This document shows, in pieces, positions 16,842 to 25,300 of a stretch of DNA of 38,162 nt. How positions within the stretch are numbered: position 1 is the first letter of the stretch; every line of letters begins with the position of its first letter. The stretch is from the NCBI GenBank assembly GCA_027488335.1, contig JAIYBU010000028.1:1-38162 (forward strand). The letters are read 5' to 3'. The notes beneath the pieces were generated by a model, which did not search any database, had not been told where the DNA came from, and saw only the letters and a list, made by a program, of their open reading frames with translations. Both the position numbers and the translations under genes were made by a program. The DNA is from Cytophagaceae bacterium. Lineage in GTDB: Bacteria; Bacteroidota; Bacteroidia; Cytophagales; Spirosomataceae.

Positions 16842-17129
16842 TGCCTAAATTAAAAGCATTCAACGGATTATTTCTCAGCAAATTTCATTCCAAATACACT
16901 ACAAATAATTATTAAACGGATTTAATGGCTTGTTGCGTATTTTTTGTAACGATTGTTTGTGAAAATACGTCTTTTTAGTATAATTGGTGTTATTATTGTT
17001 CGATTTTTAATATTTGCTTTCATTTTAGTAATGAAGTTTCAAATAAAATAATTTTAAAAGTCGTTTAATTTATAAAACCTCTTATACGGTTTATGTGTTT
17101 AAGTATGTAGCCTAACAATTAATGAATAT

Positions 17130-19817
17130 ATGAAAGGTCGTATTGGCAATATCTTTAGGAGTTTCTTGCTGATTGCCACATGTATATACACTTCTTTCGA
17201 TTCTGTCGCTCAGTTTTATGTAGGAGGTAAGCTCTGTGTCGGTTCTGCGGCACCGATAACACCTCCTGTGGGTTCTACGCCAGTCGCAAGTACTGATTGT
17301 AACGAACCAACCATATTCTTTGATGAAAATAAAGCAACAACAGCATGGGCATGGGATTTCGGAGACCCGACGATAGTGACTGACGTAGCATTTGTTCGTA
17401 ATCCCAAGTATTTTTATTCTAAGCCTGGTCAGTACACCGTAACCTTAATCCGAATCATAGCAGGTGTAGTGCAAGCCCCTGAAACAAGAGTTATTACGAT
17501 TGGCTCTCCTCCCGAAAAACCATTGTTTTTTGGTAAATCCAAGGCAGATACAACCATTTGTGATGGTAAAACACTTAAACTCGACCCTTATAGATTAAGA
17601 GCTACTCCACCAGGAGCAACCTTTTTGTGGTTTCCAACGGGGCAAACAACCCAAACCATTGATGTTACCAAAACAGGATGTTACTCGGTAGAAGTATTCG
17701 ATGCCAGTGGAGGGTGTTCGCGTATTGCTCAAATCAATGTTAAATTTTGTATGCAAGAAGCCAATAGTGGCGGTACAGAAAAATGGTTTTTTGGTGATGG
17801 AGCAACGTTAGATTTTCAGGCCGTAACAACCCCTCCAACCCCAAGAGACCCACTTGACCCTACGGGCGGTTTATTTAAGAAACCTGATGACACCGACCCT
17901 GTTTTTGTGCCAAAACCTGCGACACAAAGCAATCCTATACGTTCTCCAGAAGGAGCTGCTATGGTTTATGACCCATCAGGTTCGTTATTATTCTATACGG
18001 ATGGCATAGATATATACGATAAAGATAATACACCACTTACAGCAATTCCACCACTGACCGATAGTAAACTCGGAGGAACTAATACTTCTACACAGTCATC
18101 GGTTATTATACCTAAAGGCTCATGTAATGAATGCCCACACCATTTGTATTATGTCTATACTATCAATGAACTCACAGGTTTGCTTTCATATAGTGTGGTT
18201 GATGTTCGACGCAATGGTGGTAAAGGAGCTGTCGTAGAAAAAAACGTTCCCGTTAATCTTCAAACGACACAACGAGTTGCTGCTATAAAGAATGATAAAG
18301 AGACTGCTTTTTTTGTGTATTCACACGATGCAGGGACTAATACTTTTAGAATTTTAAAGGTAGATTCAACGGGAACAACCGAGTTTACGCAAAATTTAGG
18401 TTTAGTTCATAGCGATGCCACAAGTCAAGAAGGATACATGAGGTTTTCGGCTACTGGAACAAAAATGGCTATTGCAGTTACCGTGAATGGTAAAAATTAC
18501 GTGGAAGTCTATGAAGTAAATAAGGAAACGGGTCGCTTAGGAACTCCACTTACAATTGATATAGGCGTTGCTGCTCCTCCAAATATATATGGAGTTGAAT
18601 TTTCAGATGATGAACAGAAGCTTTACGTAACACTTCGCGGTGACCCTACTAAAGGGGAAACATCATACTTGTATCAATTAAACCTAAACCTAAAAAAGCC
18701 TGATGAAATAGCAAAGCAAAAAAAGGAAATAGATAAATCTAAATCTTATGCTTTTGGGGCATTACAGAGTGGACCAGTTAACGGCCCTGGGCTTAAATTT
18801 ATATATATGGCTATAAATGGAAGCCAATTTATTCCATATATACAATATCCCAACGAAATTGGTGGAGCTGCAATAGTAGGGTATCAACCTATCAATGCTG
18901 GTTTTGGAGCTGATGTATTTGGTAACAGTGGTTTGGGTTTTCCGAATATTACCCAAGCTAAACAAAAGCAAGACGGTGGAGGACTAAGTGCTAAATATAC
19001 GGGTAATTGTCAGAATCAACCAACAGAGTTTGAAACAGAAGGCATATGTAGCCCAATGAAAGCAGAAGCCGTATGGGATTTTGGTGATGGAGAGACTGGT
19101 ACAGGTCTGAAAACTTCGCATACATATACTAAAACTGGAACGTATAAGGTAAAACTAACTTTAACAGTTTATTCAGAAACGGATGCCAGTAAAACTGCCA
19201 GCAGAGCTCCGATATTAGACAAATTATTAGGAAATACATTAAAGGAAAAATGTAAAGAGTTTGTAGTTGTAGATGAGATTTACATTAAACCAACTCCAGT
19301 AGTCAATTTACCCGATGAAGCATTTGTATGTATTATTGATAATCAAAAAATTACACTTGACCCTAAACCCCAGCAGATATATAATCCAACCTACCTCTGG
19401 AATTATAATAATCAGACAACTCCAACCATATTAGCTGATGTTACTGGAAATATTACAGTAAAGGTTACGAATGTTTTTGCAAATAAATCAACCTGTGCAA
19501 CTTCAGATAAGATTGAAATCAAAGAAGGGTGTGAGCCACGTTTGTTTGTGCCAGAAATATTCACCGCCAACAAAGATGGTATCAACGATATTCTACAAAT
19601 ACCCAATGCTCATATTACAGACTTCGATTTACGCATTTACAATCGTTGGGGTGAAATAATATTTGAATCTGATGACCCTGAAAAAATATGGGACGGAAGC
19701 TACAATGGAAGAGTGATAGCTCCTATGATGTATGCTTTTGTGGTGAGCTATAAAAGTCGAGATTTTCCAGAAAGAGAAAAAATTACTCGCAGAGGAGGAA
19801 TATTTTTGGTAAATTAA
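17130..19817 (+). CDS. large T9SS type B secreted protein with PKD domains
   Basis: This 895-residue protein starts with a signal peptide (ending SFDSVAQ before FYVGGK). A first PKD-like domain (about residues 50-118) contains TTAWAWDFGDP and the FYSKPGQYTVTL turn, and a second Ig-like segment follows to about 205. Residues about 215-620 look like a beta-propeller of the type found in T9SS proteins, beginning EKWFFGDGATLDF, with LLFYTDGIDIYDKDN. A second PKD domain is at about 640-690 (AVWDFGDGETGTG ... SHTYTKTGTYKVKL). The C-terminal 90 residues are a gliding motility-associated (CHU_C, type B) sorting domain: VPEIFTANKDGINDILQIPN, FDLRIYNRWGEIIFES and WDGSYNGR. It should be exported by the type IX system to the surface or medium, probably with the divergent PorP/SprF-type protein. 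The precise function is unknown; PKD and propeller domains suggest binding or adhesion. Confidence 0.85.
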   Translation: MKGRIGNIFRSFLLIATCIYTSFDSVAQFYVGGKLCVGSAAPITPPVGSTPVASTDCNEPTIFFDENKATTAWAWDFGDPTIVTDVAFVRNPKYFYSKPGQYTVTLIRIIAGVVQAPETRVITIGSPPEKPLFFGKSKADTTICDGKTLKLDPYRLRATPPGATFLWFPTGQTTQTIDVTKTGCYSVEVFDASGGCSRIAQINVKFCMQEANSGGTEKWFFGDGATLDFQAVTTPPTPRDPLDPTGGLFKKPDDTDPVFVPKPATQSNPIRSPEGAAMVYDPSGSLLFYTDGIDIYDKDNTPLTAIPPLTDSKLGGTNTSTQSSVIIPKGSCNECPHHLYYVYTINELTGLLSYSVVDVRRNGGKGAVVEKNVPVNLQTTQRVAAIKNDKETAFFVYSHDAGTNTFRILKVDSTGTTEFTQNLGLVHSDATSQEGYMRFSATGTKMAIAVTVNGKNYVEVYEVNKETGRLGTPLTIDIGVAAPPNIYGVEFSDDEQKLYVTLRGDPTKGETSYLYQLNLNLKKPDEIAKQKKEIDKSKSYAFGALQSGPVNGPGLKFIYMAINGSQFIPYIQYPNEIGGAAIVGYQPINAGFGADVFGNSGLGFPNITQAKQKQDGGGLSAKYTGNCQNQPTEFETEGICSPMKAEAVWDFGDGETGTGLKTSHTYTKTGTYKVKLTLTVYSETDASKTASRAPILDKLLGNTLKEKCKEFVVVDEIYIKPTPVVNLPDEAFVCIIDNQKITLDPKPQQIYNPTYLWNYNNQTTPTILADVTGNITVKVTNVFANKSTCATSDKIEIKEGCEPRLFVPEIFTANKDGINDILQIPNAHITDFDLRIYNRWGEIIFESDDPEKIWDGSYNGRVIAPMMYAFVVSYKSRDFPEREKITRRGGIFLVN

Positions 19818-19831
19818 TTATTGAAAGTTCG

Positions 19832-19839
19832 TATATTTG
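19832..19839 (+). promoter_or_regulatory. -7 promoter element of ruvB
   Basis: TATATTTG matches TAnnTTTG exactly. It predicts a transcript start near 19846 and so favours the ATG at 19872 over the in-frame TTG at 19821 as the ruvB start. Confidence 0.5.
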
Positions 19840-19871
19840 AATTTTCAAAATTAATATCCTTCCTCAACTTC

Positions 19872-20897
19872 ATGCGACAAGACTACATCACAGGCGATAG
19901 CGAAGCTCTTTCTCCCATCGAAAAGGAGATTGAAAAGGCGTTAAGACCCCTTTCTTTCGATGATTTTACGGGGCAAGATAAAATTTTAGAAAATCTAAAA
20001 ATATTTGTTCTTGCAGCCAAACAGCGTAAAGAAGCCCTTGACCATGTGCTACTTCATGGCCCTCCTGGGCTTGGGAAAACTACACTTTCAAATATTATTT
20101 CGAATGAATTAGGGGCAAATATCAAAATCACATCGGGGCCAGTACTCGACAAACCAAGTGATTTGGCTGGGCTTCTAACAAACTTAGAGCCATTCGATGT
20201 ACTATTTATTGATGAAATTCATCGACTAAATCCCATTGTTGAAGAATATCTATATTCGGCAATGGAGGATTATAAGATTGACATCATGCTTGACTCGGGC
20301 CCAAATGCCCGAAGTGTGCAGATTGGACTAAATCCATTTACTTTAATAGGGGCTACCACCCGCTCAGGTCTTCTTACTTCGCCTTTACGTGCAAGATTCG
20401 GAATAAACTCTCGCTTAGAATACTATGATGCTGTTTTACTGACAAAGATTGTAAAACGTTCGGCCTTTATTTTAAATATGCCAATCGAAGATGCAGGAGC
20501 TTATGAAATAGCCCGTCGTAGTCGAGGAACGCCACGTATAGCCAATAACTTATTGCGTCGAACCAGAGATTTTGCCCAAGTCAAAGGCGATGGAAAAATA
20601 ACGATTGCTATTGCCGAAATGGCACTAACCGCCCTCGACGTTGACCAAGATGGCCTCGACGAAATGGATAATAAAATATTAATGACAATCATCGAAAAAT
20701 TCAAAGGAGGGCCAGTTGGTTTATCAACAATTGCAACCGCAGTAGGCGAAGAAGCCGAAACTATCGAAGAAGTTTACGAACCATTTTTGATTCAAGAAGG
20801 ATATTTAAAGCGTACAGCCAGAGGGCGTGAGGCAACCGAAAAAGCTTACAAGCATTTGAATATTTTACCGAAGTATCGAAGTGGTGAATTGTTTTAA
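19872..20897 (+). CDS. ruvB: Holliday junction branch migration helicase RuvB
   Basis: The start is set at ATG 19872 ([10 protein letters not shown], 341 residues, close to the usual 330-345). The frame extends upstream to a TTG at 19821, but that would lie before the predicted transcript start. RuvB is the AAA+ motor that, with RuvA, moves Holliday junctions during recombination. Visible motifs are Walker [10 protein letters not shown] (63-71), Walker [11 protein letters not shown] (from 111), sensor 1 region [19 protein letters not shown] including the arginine-finger segment, sensor 2 [16 protein letters not shown], and the C-terminal winged helix ([30 protein letters not shown]). It is alone here and follows the T9SS gene by 54 bases with its own promoter. 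Fully typical. Confidence 0.96.
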   Translation: MRQDYITGDSEALSPIEKEIEKALRPLSFDDFTGQDKILENLKIFVLAAKQRKEALDHVLLHGPPGLGKTTLSNIISNELGANIKITSGPVLDKPSDLAGLLTNLEPFDVLFIDEIHRLNPIVEEYLYSAMEDYKIDIMLDSGPNARSVQIGLNPFTLIGATTRSGLLTSPLRARFGINSRLEYYDAVLLTKIVKRSAFILNMPIEDAGAYEIARRSRGTPRIANNLLRRTRDFAQVKGDGKITIAIAEMALTALDVDQDGLDEMDNKILMTIIEKFKGGPVGLSTIATAVGEEAETIEEVYEPFLIQEGYLKRTARGREATEKAYKHLNILPKYRSGELF

Positions 20898-20954
20898 GGG
20901 TTTACCGTATAATCAGTTTTTTAGAAAGACATCCTTAGATTAATAAAAAAATAA

Positions 20955-20962
20955 TACTTTTG
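20955..20962 (+). promoter_or_regulatory. -7 promoter element of the pseB-like gene
   Basis: TACTTTTG matches TAnnTTTG exactly, about 57 bases upstream of the ATG at 21020. It marks the apparent left boundary of the glycan locus. Confidence 0.45.
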
Positions 20963-21019
20963 TGAAAGATTTATGGAGTACTACTCTGGAAAATTAGACT
21001 TAAATAATAATGTTCGTTT

Positions 21020-22033
21020 ATGAATTTCACATTAAAAGATAAATCAATTCTTATTACTGGAGGTACAGGGTCTTTAGGAAAAGCTTTAACCAAACATATA
21101 ATAAATAGCTATCCGGAAGTAAGAAGGATAATTATATTCTCAAGGGATGAACAGAAGCAATTTCAGATGGCTCAAGAATTTCCTGAAAGCAAGTACCCAC
21201 AAATGAGGTATTTTATCGGTGATGTTAGAGATTTTGAGAGAGTAAAAAGGGCATTAAAGGGAGTTGATTATGTAATTCATGCCGCCGCCATGAAGCATGT
21301 GCCTATCGCAGAGTACAACCCGATGGAATGTGTGAAAACAAATATACTCGGAGCTGAAAACGTTATTAATGCTTGCCTCGAAACAAGTGTAGAACGGGTT
21401 GTGGCGTTATCAACCGATAAAGCAGCGGCACCCATCAATTTATATGGAGCTACGAAATTAGCTTCAGATAAACTATTTGTTGCCGCAAATAACATAACAG
21501 GCTGGAACCCTATACGGTTTTCTGTTGTGCGTTATGGAAATGTAATGGGGTCTAATGGTTCAGTTATTCCTTTTTTTATGAATAAAGTAAAAGAAGGGGT
21601 TTTACCTATTACTGACCCTAATATGACACGTTTCAATATATCTCTGAGCGGAGGAGTTGATATGGTCATGCACGCACTGGAGCATGCTTGGGGCGGAGAA
21701 ATATTCGTGCCTAAGATACCATCATACCGAATCACAGATATTGCCGAAGCAATCGGACCAGATTGTGAAAAACCAATAGTTGGAATTAGACCAGGCGAAA
21801 AAATTCACGAGGAAATGATAACTACTTCTGATTCATATTATACGTATGATTTAGGGAAGTATTATACAATTCTTCCAGCAACACATAAATGGAATTTAGC
21901 TGAGTTTATTTTAGCGTTCAATGCTAAAAAAGTTGCAGCAGGATTTAGCTACAATTCTGGAAGTAATACTGAGTGGGAAAGTGTAGAACGTTTAAGAAAG
22001 CTTATAGAACAGCACGTTAAATCGGAGATGTGA
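21020..22033 (+). CDS. pseB: UDP-N-acetylglucosamine 4,6-dehydratase (inverting), PseB-type
   Basis: This 337-residue extended short-chain dehydrogenase/reductase has the NAD(P) loop GGTGSLG (14-20), RYFIGDVRD, DYVIHAAAMKHVPIAEYNP (83-101), the catalytic STDKAAAPINLYGATK (131-146; Asp133, Lys134, Tyr142, Lys146) and RPGEKIHEEMI. The STDKAA arrangement in place of an ordinary S/T-x-x-x-YxxxK is the PseB/FlaA1 signature. The enzyme turns UDP-GlcNAc into UDP-2-acetamido-2,6-dideoxy-L-arabino-4-hexulose, the first step to pseudaminic acid and also to other rare amino sugars. No PseC, PseF, PseG, PseH or PseI gene follows: the next 471 bases are noncoding. It is thus an orphan here. A related possibility is a WbjB/FnlA-type enzyme for L-FucNAc synthesis. 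Confidence 0.8.
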   Translation: MNFTLKDKSILITGGTGSLGKALTKHIINSYPEVRRIIIFSRDEQKQFQMAQEFPESKYPQMRYFIGDVRDFERVKRALKGVDYVIHAAAMKHVPIAEYNPMECVKTNILGAENVINACLETSVERVVALSTDKAAAPINLYGATKLASDKLFVAANNITGWNPIRFSVVRYGNVMGSNGSVIPFFMNKVKEGVLPITDPNMTRFNISLSGGVDMVMHALEHAWGGEIFVPKIPSYRITDIAEAIGPDCEKPIVGIRPGEKIHEEMITTSDSYYTYDLGKYYTILPATHKWNLAEFILAFNAKKVAAGFSYNSGSNTEWESVERLRKLIEQHVKSEM

Positions 22034-22069
22034 GTATATTAAGAAAGTCAATGTTTTTATCTAAAAATT

Positions 22070-22156
22070 ATGACTTCTTTTTCTTCTTTTGTAGAAATAA
22101 TCCACACACATCCACAACTACTGGTAGAGGTAGCTTACAATTATTTAAATATTTGA
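22070..22156 (+). CDS. possible leader peptide or coding relic (28 codons)
   Basis: An ATG-to-TGA frame encodes MTSFSSFVEIIHTHPQLLVE followed by VAYNYLNI. Its composition is protein-like, but there is no ribosome-binding site and no family was recognised. It could be a leader peptide, a decayed gene start, or chance. Confidence 0.2.
   Translation: MTSFSSFVEIIHTHPQLLVEVAYNYLNI
22128..22140 (+). promoter_or_regulatory. second ops/JUMPstart-like element
   Basis: AGGTAGCTTACAA repeats the element at 1889-1900 with one inserted T. It is preceded by a small hairpin (CTAC-TG-GTAG, 22118-22127) and by a second GGTAG. It sits about 365 bases before the dehydrogenase start. Because it also falls within the 28-codon frame at 22070-22156, a coding explanation is possible. 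Confidence 0.28.
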
Positions 22157-22504
22157 CTAAGAAATAATATTCTTATCAGTTGTTTTAATTGGCTTTTTTG
22201 TAACGACAAAATACTTTGTAAATTACTGATAATCAAATGTTTGTAATTTCTAAGAGAATTGCAAGAATAAGAATAGTTGAATTTGGCAAATATTGACAAC
22301 TTTATAAATTTTGGTAATTCAAAAACGTAATACCTTCTGTTAATTTTCAATTACTCAAAATTTTATTTTGTATTTCAATTTTATATAAAACGCTGTGAAG
22401 GTTGTTTCAATATATAGCCAATTTTTTAGCTATTAGATACGTGCTACATCTTTTTTAGCAGTTTTTTCTATAATAGAGACAATTATTATAATACTATTTT
22501 TCTT

Positions 22505-23773
22505 ATGTTTGATATAGACAAAACAAATGTTAACATTACAATAGTAGGATTAGGCTATGTAGGTTTACCATTAGCAGTAGAATTTGGAAAACAGTACACA
22601 ACTGTCGGATTTGATATAAACTCTCAAAGAATAGAAGAATTAAAGAAAGGAATAGATAGGACGAAGGAGCTACAAAAAGAACAACTTTATGAAGCAAAAC
22701 TTTTGCGATTCACTACAGAGTTAAATCCCAATCAAACAAATGTCTATATCATAACAGTACCAACTCCTATCGACCAATTTAAAAAGCCAGATTTAACTCC
22801 TTTAATTAAGGCTTCTGAAGCGGTGGGTAAAGTGCTAAAAGCAGGAGATGTAGTTATTTATGAATCAACGGTTTACCCAGGTTGTACAGAAGAAGACTGC
22901 GTGCCTATTTTGGAAAAGTTTAGTGGACTTAAATTTAACGAGGATTTTTATTGTGGCTACTCACCTGAAAGAATAAATCCTGGAGATAAAGAAAGAACAC
23001 TTACTAAAATTGTAAAAATAACATCTGGTTCAACTCCATCAGTTGCTACTTTCGTTGATAATTTATATAATTCTATTTTAGAGGCAGGAACGCATAAAGC
23101 TCCTTCGATTAAAGTTGCCGAGGCTGCAAAACTTATTGAGAATTGTCAAAGAGATGTTAATATATCTTTTGTTAATGAATTGGCCCTAATATTCGACAGA
23201 ATGGATATTGATACTACTGAAGTATTGGAAGCAGCTGGAAGTAAATGGAATTTTCTAAAATTCAAACCAGGTTTAGTAGGAGGTCACTGCATTGGTGTTG
23301 ACCCATATTATATGATTCATAAAGCTGAGAGCCTGGGGTATTTTCCAGCAGTAATAGGTGCTGGCAGAAGAATCAATGATAACATGGGTGTTTTTGTAGC
23401 AAATAAAGTTGTCAAGTTAATGATTCAGAAAGGTATTCAGATTAAAGGTGCCAAAGCATTGATTTTAGGGATAACCTTTAAAGAGAATTGCCCTGATATT
23501 AGAAATACTCGTGTTGTTGATATTTATGCAGAGCTTAAAGAATATGGCTTAGATGTAGATGTATATGATCCTTGGGCTGATAAAGAAGAAATAAAGAACG
23601 AATATAATATTAATCTATTAGATACTCCTTCTTTAAATAATGAAATGGTTATTTTAGCTGTAGCTCATGATACCTTTTCAAAATTAGATATAAAAGATAT
23701 AATTGCAAATAATGCTACAATTTTTGATTTAAAGTCTTTTCTTGATAAAGATTTGGTGAGTTCAAGACTTTAG
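22505..23773 (+). CDS. UDP-N-acetylglucosamine 6-dehydrogenase, TviB/WbpA-type
   Basis: The 422-residue product is a nucleotide-sugar dehydrogenase with three domains. An N-terminal NAD-binding domain has ITIVGLGYVGLPLAVEFG (from residue 11), and a central domain has YESTVYPGCTEE and CGYSPERINPGD. The active site GLVGGHCIGVDPYY contains the catalytic Cys262. The C-terminal domain has GITFKENCPDIRNTR. The run of KAES(L)GYFPAVIGAGRRIND is typical of the Vi/WbpA branch that oxidises UDP-GlcNAc (or UDP-GalNAc) rather than UDP-glucose. Its product, UDP-GlcNAcA, would be a precursor of an acidic amino sugar in the polysaccharide; a TviC-type 4-epimerase is a usual partner, and the SDR genes further along the locus are candidates. 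It lies in the same direction as the rest of the locus. Confidence 0.86.
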   Translation: MFDIDKTNVNITIVGLGYVGLPLAVEFGKQYTTVGFDINSQRIEELKKGIDRTKELQKEQLYEAKLLRFTTELNPNQTNVYIITVPTPIDQFKKPDLTPLIKASEAVGKVLKAGDVVIYESTVYPGCTEEDCVPILEKFSGLKFNEDFYCGYSPERINPGDKERTLTKIVKITSGSTPSVATFVDNLYNSILEAGTHKAPSIKVAEAAKLIENCQRDVNISFVNELALIFDRMDIDTTEVLEAAGSKWNFLKFKPGLVGGHCIGVDPYYMIHKAESLGYFPAVIGAGRRINDNMGVFVANKVVKLMIQKGIQIKGAKALILGITFKENCPDIRNTRVVDIYAELKEYGLDVDVYDPWADKEEIKNEYNINLLDTPSLNNEMVILAVAHDTFSKLDIKDIIANNATIFDLKSFLDKDLVSSRL

Positions 23774-23810
23774 TAAAAGTTTACCATTAAATAAAATTCT
23801 GTATAAAAAA

Positions 23811-23841
23811 TTGATTACAGTAAATATAACATCTATTTTTG
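23811..23841 (+). promoter_or_regulatory. promoter of the head-repeat protein gene
   Basis: TTG (23811-23813), a 20-base spacer and TATTTTTG (23834-23841) match the Bacteroidota -33/-7 pattern with ideal spacing. This is the best promoter in the glycan locus and gives a leader of about 25 bases. Confidence 0.65.
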
Positions 23842-23872
23842 ATATAGAAAATTTTAAATAAATAATATTTCA

Positions 23873-25195
23873 ATGAAAAGAAATCTATTAATTGGTGCTA
23901 TGCTTTTAGTTGGAGCATCCACTTATGCTCAAAAAGATAATGTAGGTATTGGTACTATGAAGCCAGAACAATCTGCTATCTTAGATGTAAACTCTACAAA
24001 TAAAGGTTTATTGATGCCACGTATGAGTTTACAACAAAGAAATGCCATTCAAAATCCAGCCAAGGGCTTGATAGTTTATCAAACGGATTTACTCTCTGGT
24101 TTTTATTTCTATGATGGAAATGAATGGAAAAGTCTTGGAAATAACACATCCGAAAAATCAGTAGCTGGTACTGATGGTGACTGGACCATTATCGGAAATG
24201 CTGGTACTAATCCAACAACTAACTTTATTGGTACTACTGATGCAAGTTTGGCATTCAGAGCTGGAAATGAGCCTTCTGGCTTTATAGATATATCTGCTGT
24301 TTCGCAAAGAACAACATTTGGTTATCAGGCTGGAAAGAATGTAAATACTAATTACAACACCGCATTCGGATTTCAAGCTCTTAGAGGAACTGTAGGAGGA
24401 ACAGGGACAGGTAATTTAGCTTTTGGTAATTCTACATTAGTTGTAAATAATAATGGTAACGATAATGTTGCCATTGGTGGTGGTGCCTTAAATAAGAATA
24501 CAAATGGCTCAGGTAATCTTGCTATTGGTGGTAATGCCATGAGTGAAAACTTAACTGGTAATTATAACATAGCAATTGGAAGTCAAGCCTTGAGAAATGG
24601 TTCTGGTCCTGGATTGAATATAGCAATTGGTTCTAGTGCATTACAATTTGAAGCAGGTTCAGGAAATATTGCGATAGGTGAGAATGCAGGGGCTAACAAT
24701 ACTGCAGGCTTTAATAACTTATTTTTAGGTAAATCTGCCGGTCAAAACGAAACTGGTAGCGATAAACTATATATTGCTGGAAGCAATACAACAACACCGC
24801 TTGTTTATGGAAGTTTTACTGCAGATTTTTTAGCAGTTGGTGGTGTTGATGCAACCTCAGCTAAGAGGGATAATTTATCCTCAAGTTATGGTCTTTTAGT
24901 TAGAAAAGGAATTCTTACTGAAAAGATTAAAGTAGCAACTATGACTTCAACTGATTGGGCTGACTATGTTTTCGATAAAGACTACAAAAGAATGTCGTTA
25001 GAAGAAGTAGAAACTTTTGTAAAAGAAAACAAGCATTTACCAAATGTGCCAACAACAGAGGAAATGATGGCAAATGGGAACGATTTATTAAAAACTGACG
25101 CAAAGCTTTTAGAAAAAATAGAAGAACTTACGTTATACATTATTGAATTGAACAAAAAAATTAAAGTTTTAGAAAGTCAAAGAATAGAAAAATAA
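23873..25195 (+). CDS. secreted protein with YadA-head-like repeats and a tail-fibre-like C-terminus
   Basis: This 440-residue protein has a signal peptide (MKRNLLIGAMLLVGASTYAQ) and a segment DNVGIGTMKPEQSAILDVNS (about 22-41) that is common at the start of Bacteroidota tail-fibre-like proteins. Residues about 146-293 hold eight or nine repeats built on N-x-A-I/F-G-x-x-A-L, for example NVAIGGGALNKNTNGSGNLA. Such repeats form the left-handed beta-roll of YadA-type trimeric adhesin heads. A conserved module follows (ADYVFDKDYKRMSLEEVE, then HLPNVP), and then a coiled coil (about 395-436) ending the protein, suiting trimerisation. There is no T9SS sorting domain and no YadA membrane anchor. It has its own promoter and a very strong terminator, so it is an independent unit inside the glycan locus. 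Function is probably surface adhesion or structure, not established. Confidence 0.72.
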   Translation: MKRNLLIGAMLLVGASTYAQKDNVGIGTMKPEQSAILDVNSTNKGLLMPRMSLQQRNAIQNPAKGLIVYQTDLLSGFYFYDGNEWKSLGNNTSEKSVAGTDGDWTIIGNAGTNPTTNFIGTTDASLAFRAGNEPSGFIDISAVSQRTTFGYQAGKNVNTNYNTAFGFQALRGTVGGTGTGNLAFGNSTLVVNNNGNDNVAIGGGALNKNTNGSGNLAIGGNAMSENLTGNYNIAIGSQALRNGSGPGLNIAIGSSALQFEAGSGNIAIGENAGANNTAGFNNLFLGKSAGQNETGSDKLYIAGSNTTTPLVYGSFTADFLAVGGVDATSAKRDNLSSSYGLLVRKGILTEKIKVATMTSTDWADYVFDKDYKRMSLEEVETFVKENKHLPNVPTTEEMMANGNDLLKTDAKLLEKIEELTLYIIELNKKIKVLESQRIEK

Positions 25196-25202
25196 TTAAT
25201 TA

Positions 25203-25256
25203 TATAAAAATAAAATGGCTTGTCAAACTAATTTGACGAGTCATTTTATTTTTATA
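25203..25256 (+). terminator. strong terminator after the head-repeat protein gene
   Basis: Arms of 25 bases (25203-25227 and 25232-25256) pair throughout, with two G-U pairs, across the 4-base loop CTAA. The A-rich base on one side and T-rich base on the other could allow action in both directions. Confidence 0.85.
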
Positions 25257-25300
25257 TGTGTTAAGAATATTCTCCTTCAATGTAATGCTGCCGATATGTA

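Larger units (their letters stand above)
22034..22504 (+). other. 471-base gap between pseB and the UDP-sugar dehydrogenase gene
   Basis: No full gene is seen. The gap holds a possible 28-codon open frame (22070-22156) and the ops-like element (22128-22140). The remaining 350 bases are AT-rich sequence with no convincing coding signal on either strand, no tRNA and no strong terminator. It may be a long leader for the dehydrogenase gene. Confidence 0.5.

Noticed and set aside
19821..19871. Upstream TTG start for ruvB
   Set aside because: It precedes the TATATTTG box at 19832-19839 and would add 17 residues not seen in RuvB; ATG 19872 fits family length.
22141..22350. 69-codon minus-strand open frame in the pseB/dehydrogenase gap
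   Set aside because: AT-rich and low-complexity, with no motif and no promoter; best explained by chance.
24310..24750. Short regularly spaced DNA repeats suggestive of a CRISPR-like array
   Set aside because: The periodicity is in the protein (NxAIGxxAL repeats); DNA units diverge and there are no conserved repeats with unique spacers.
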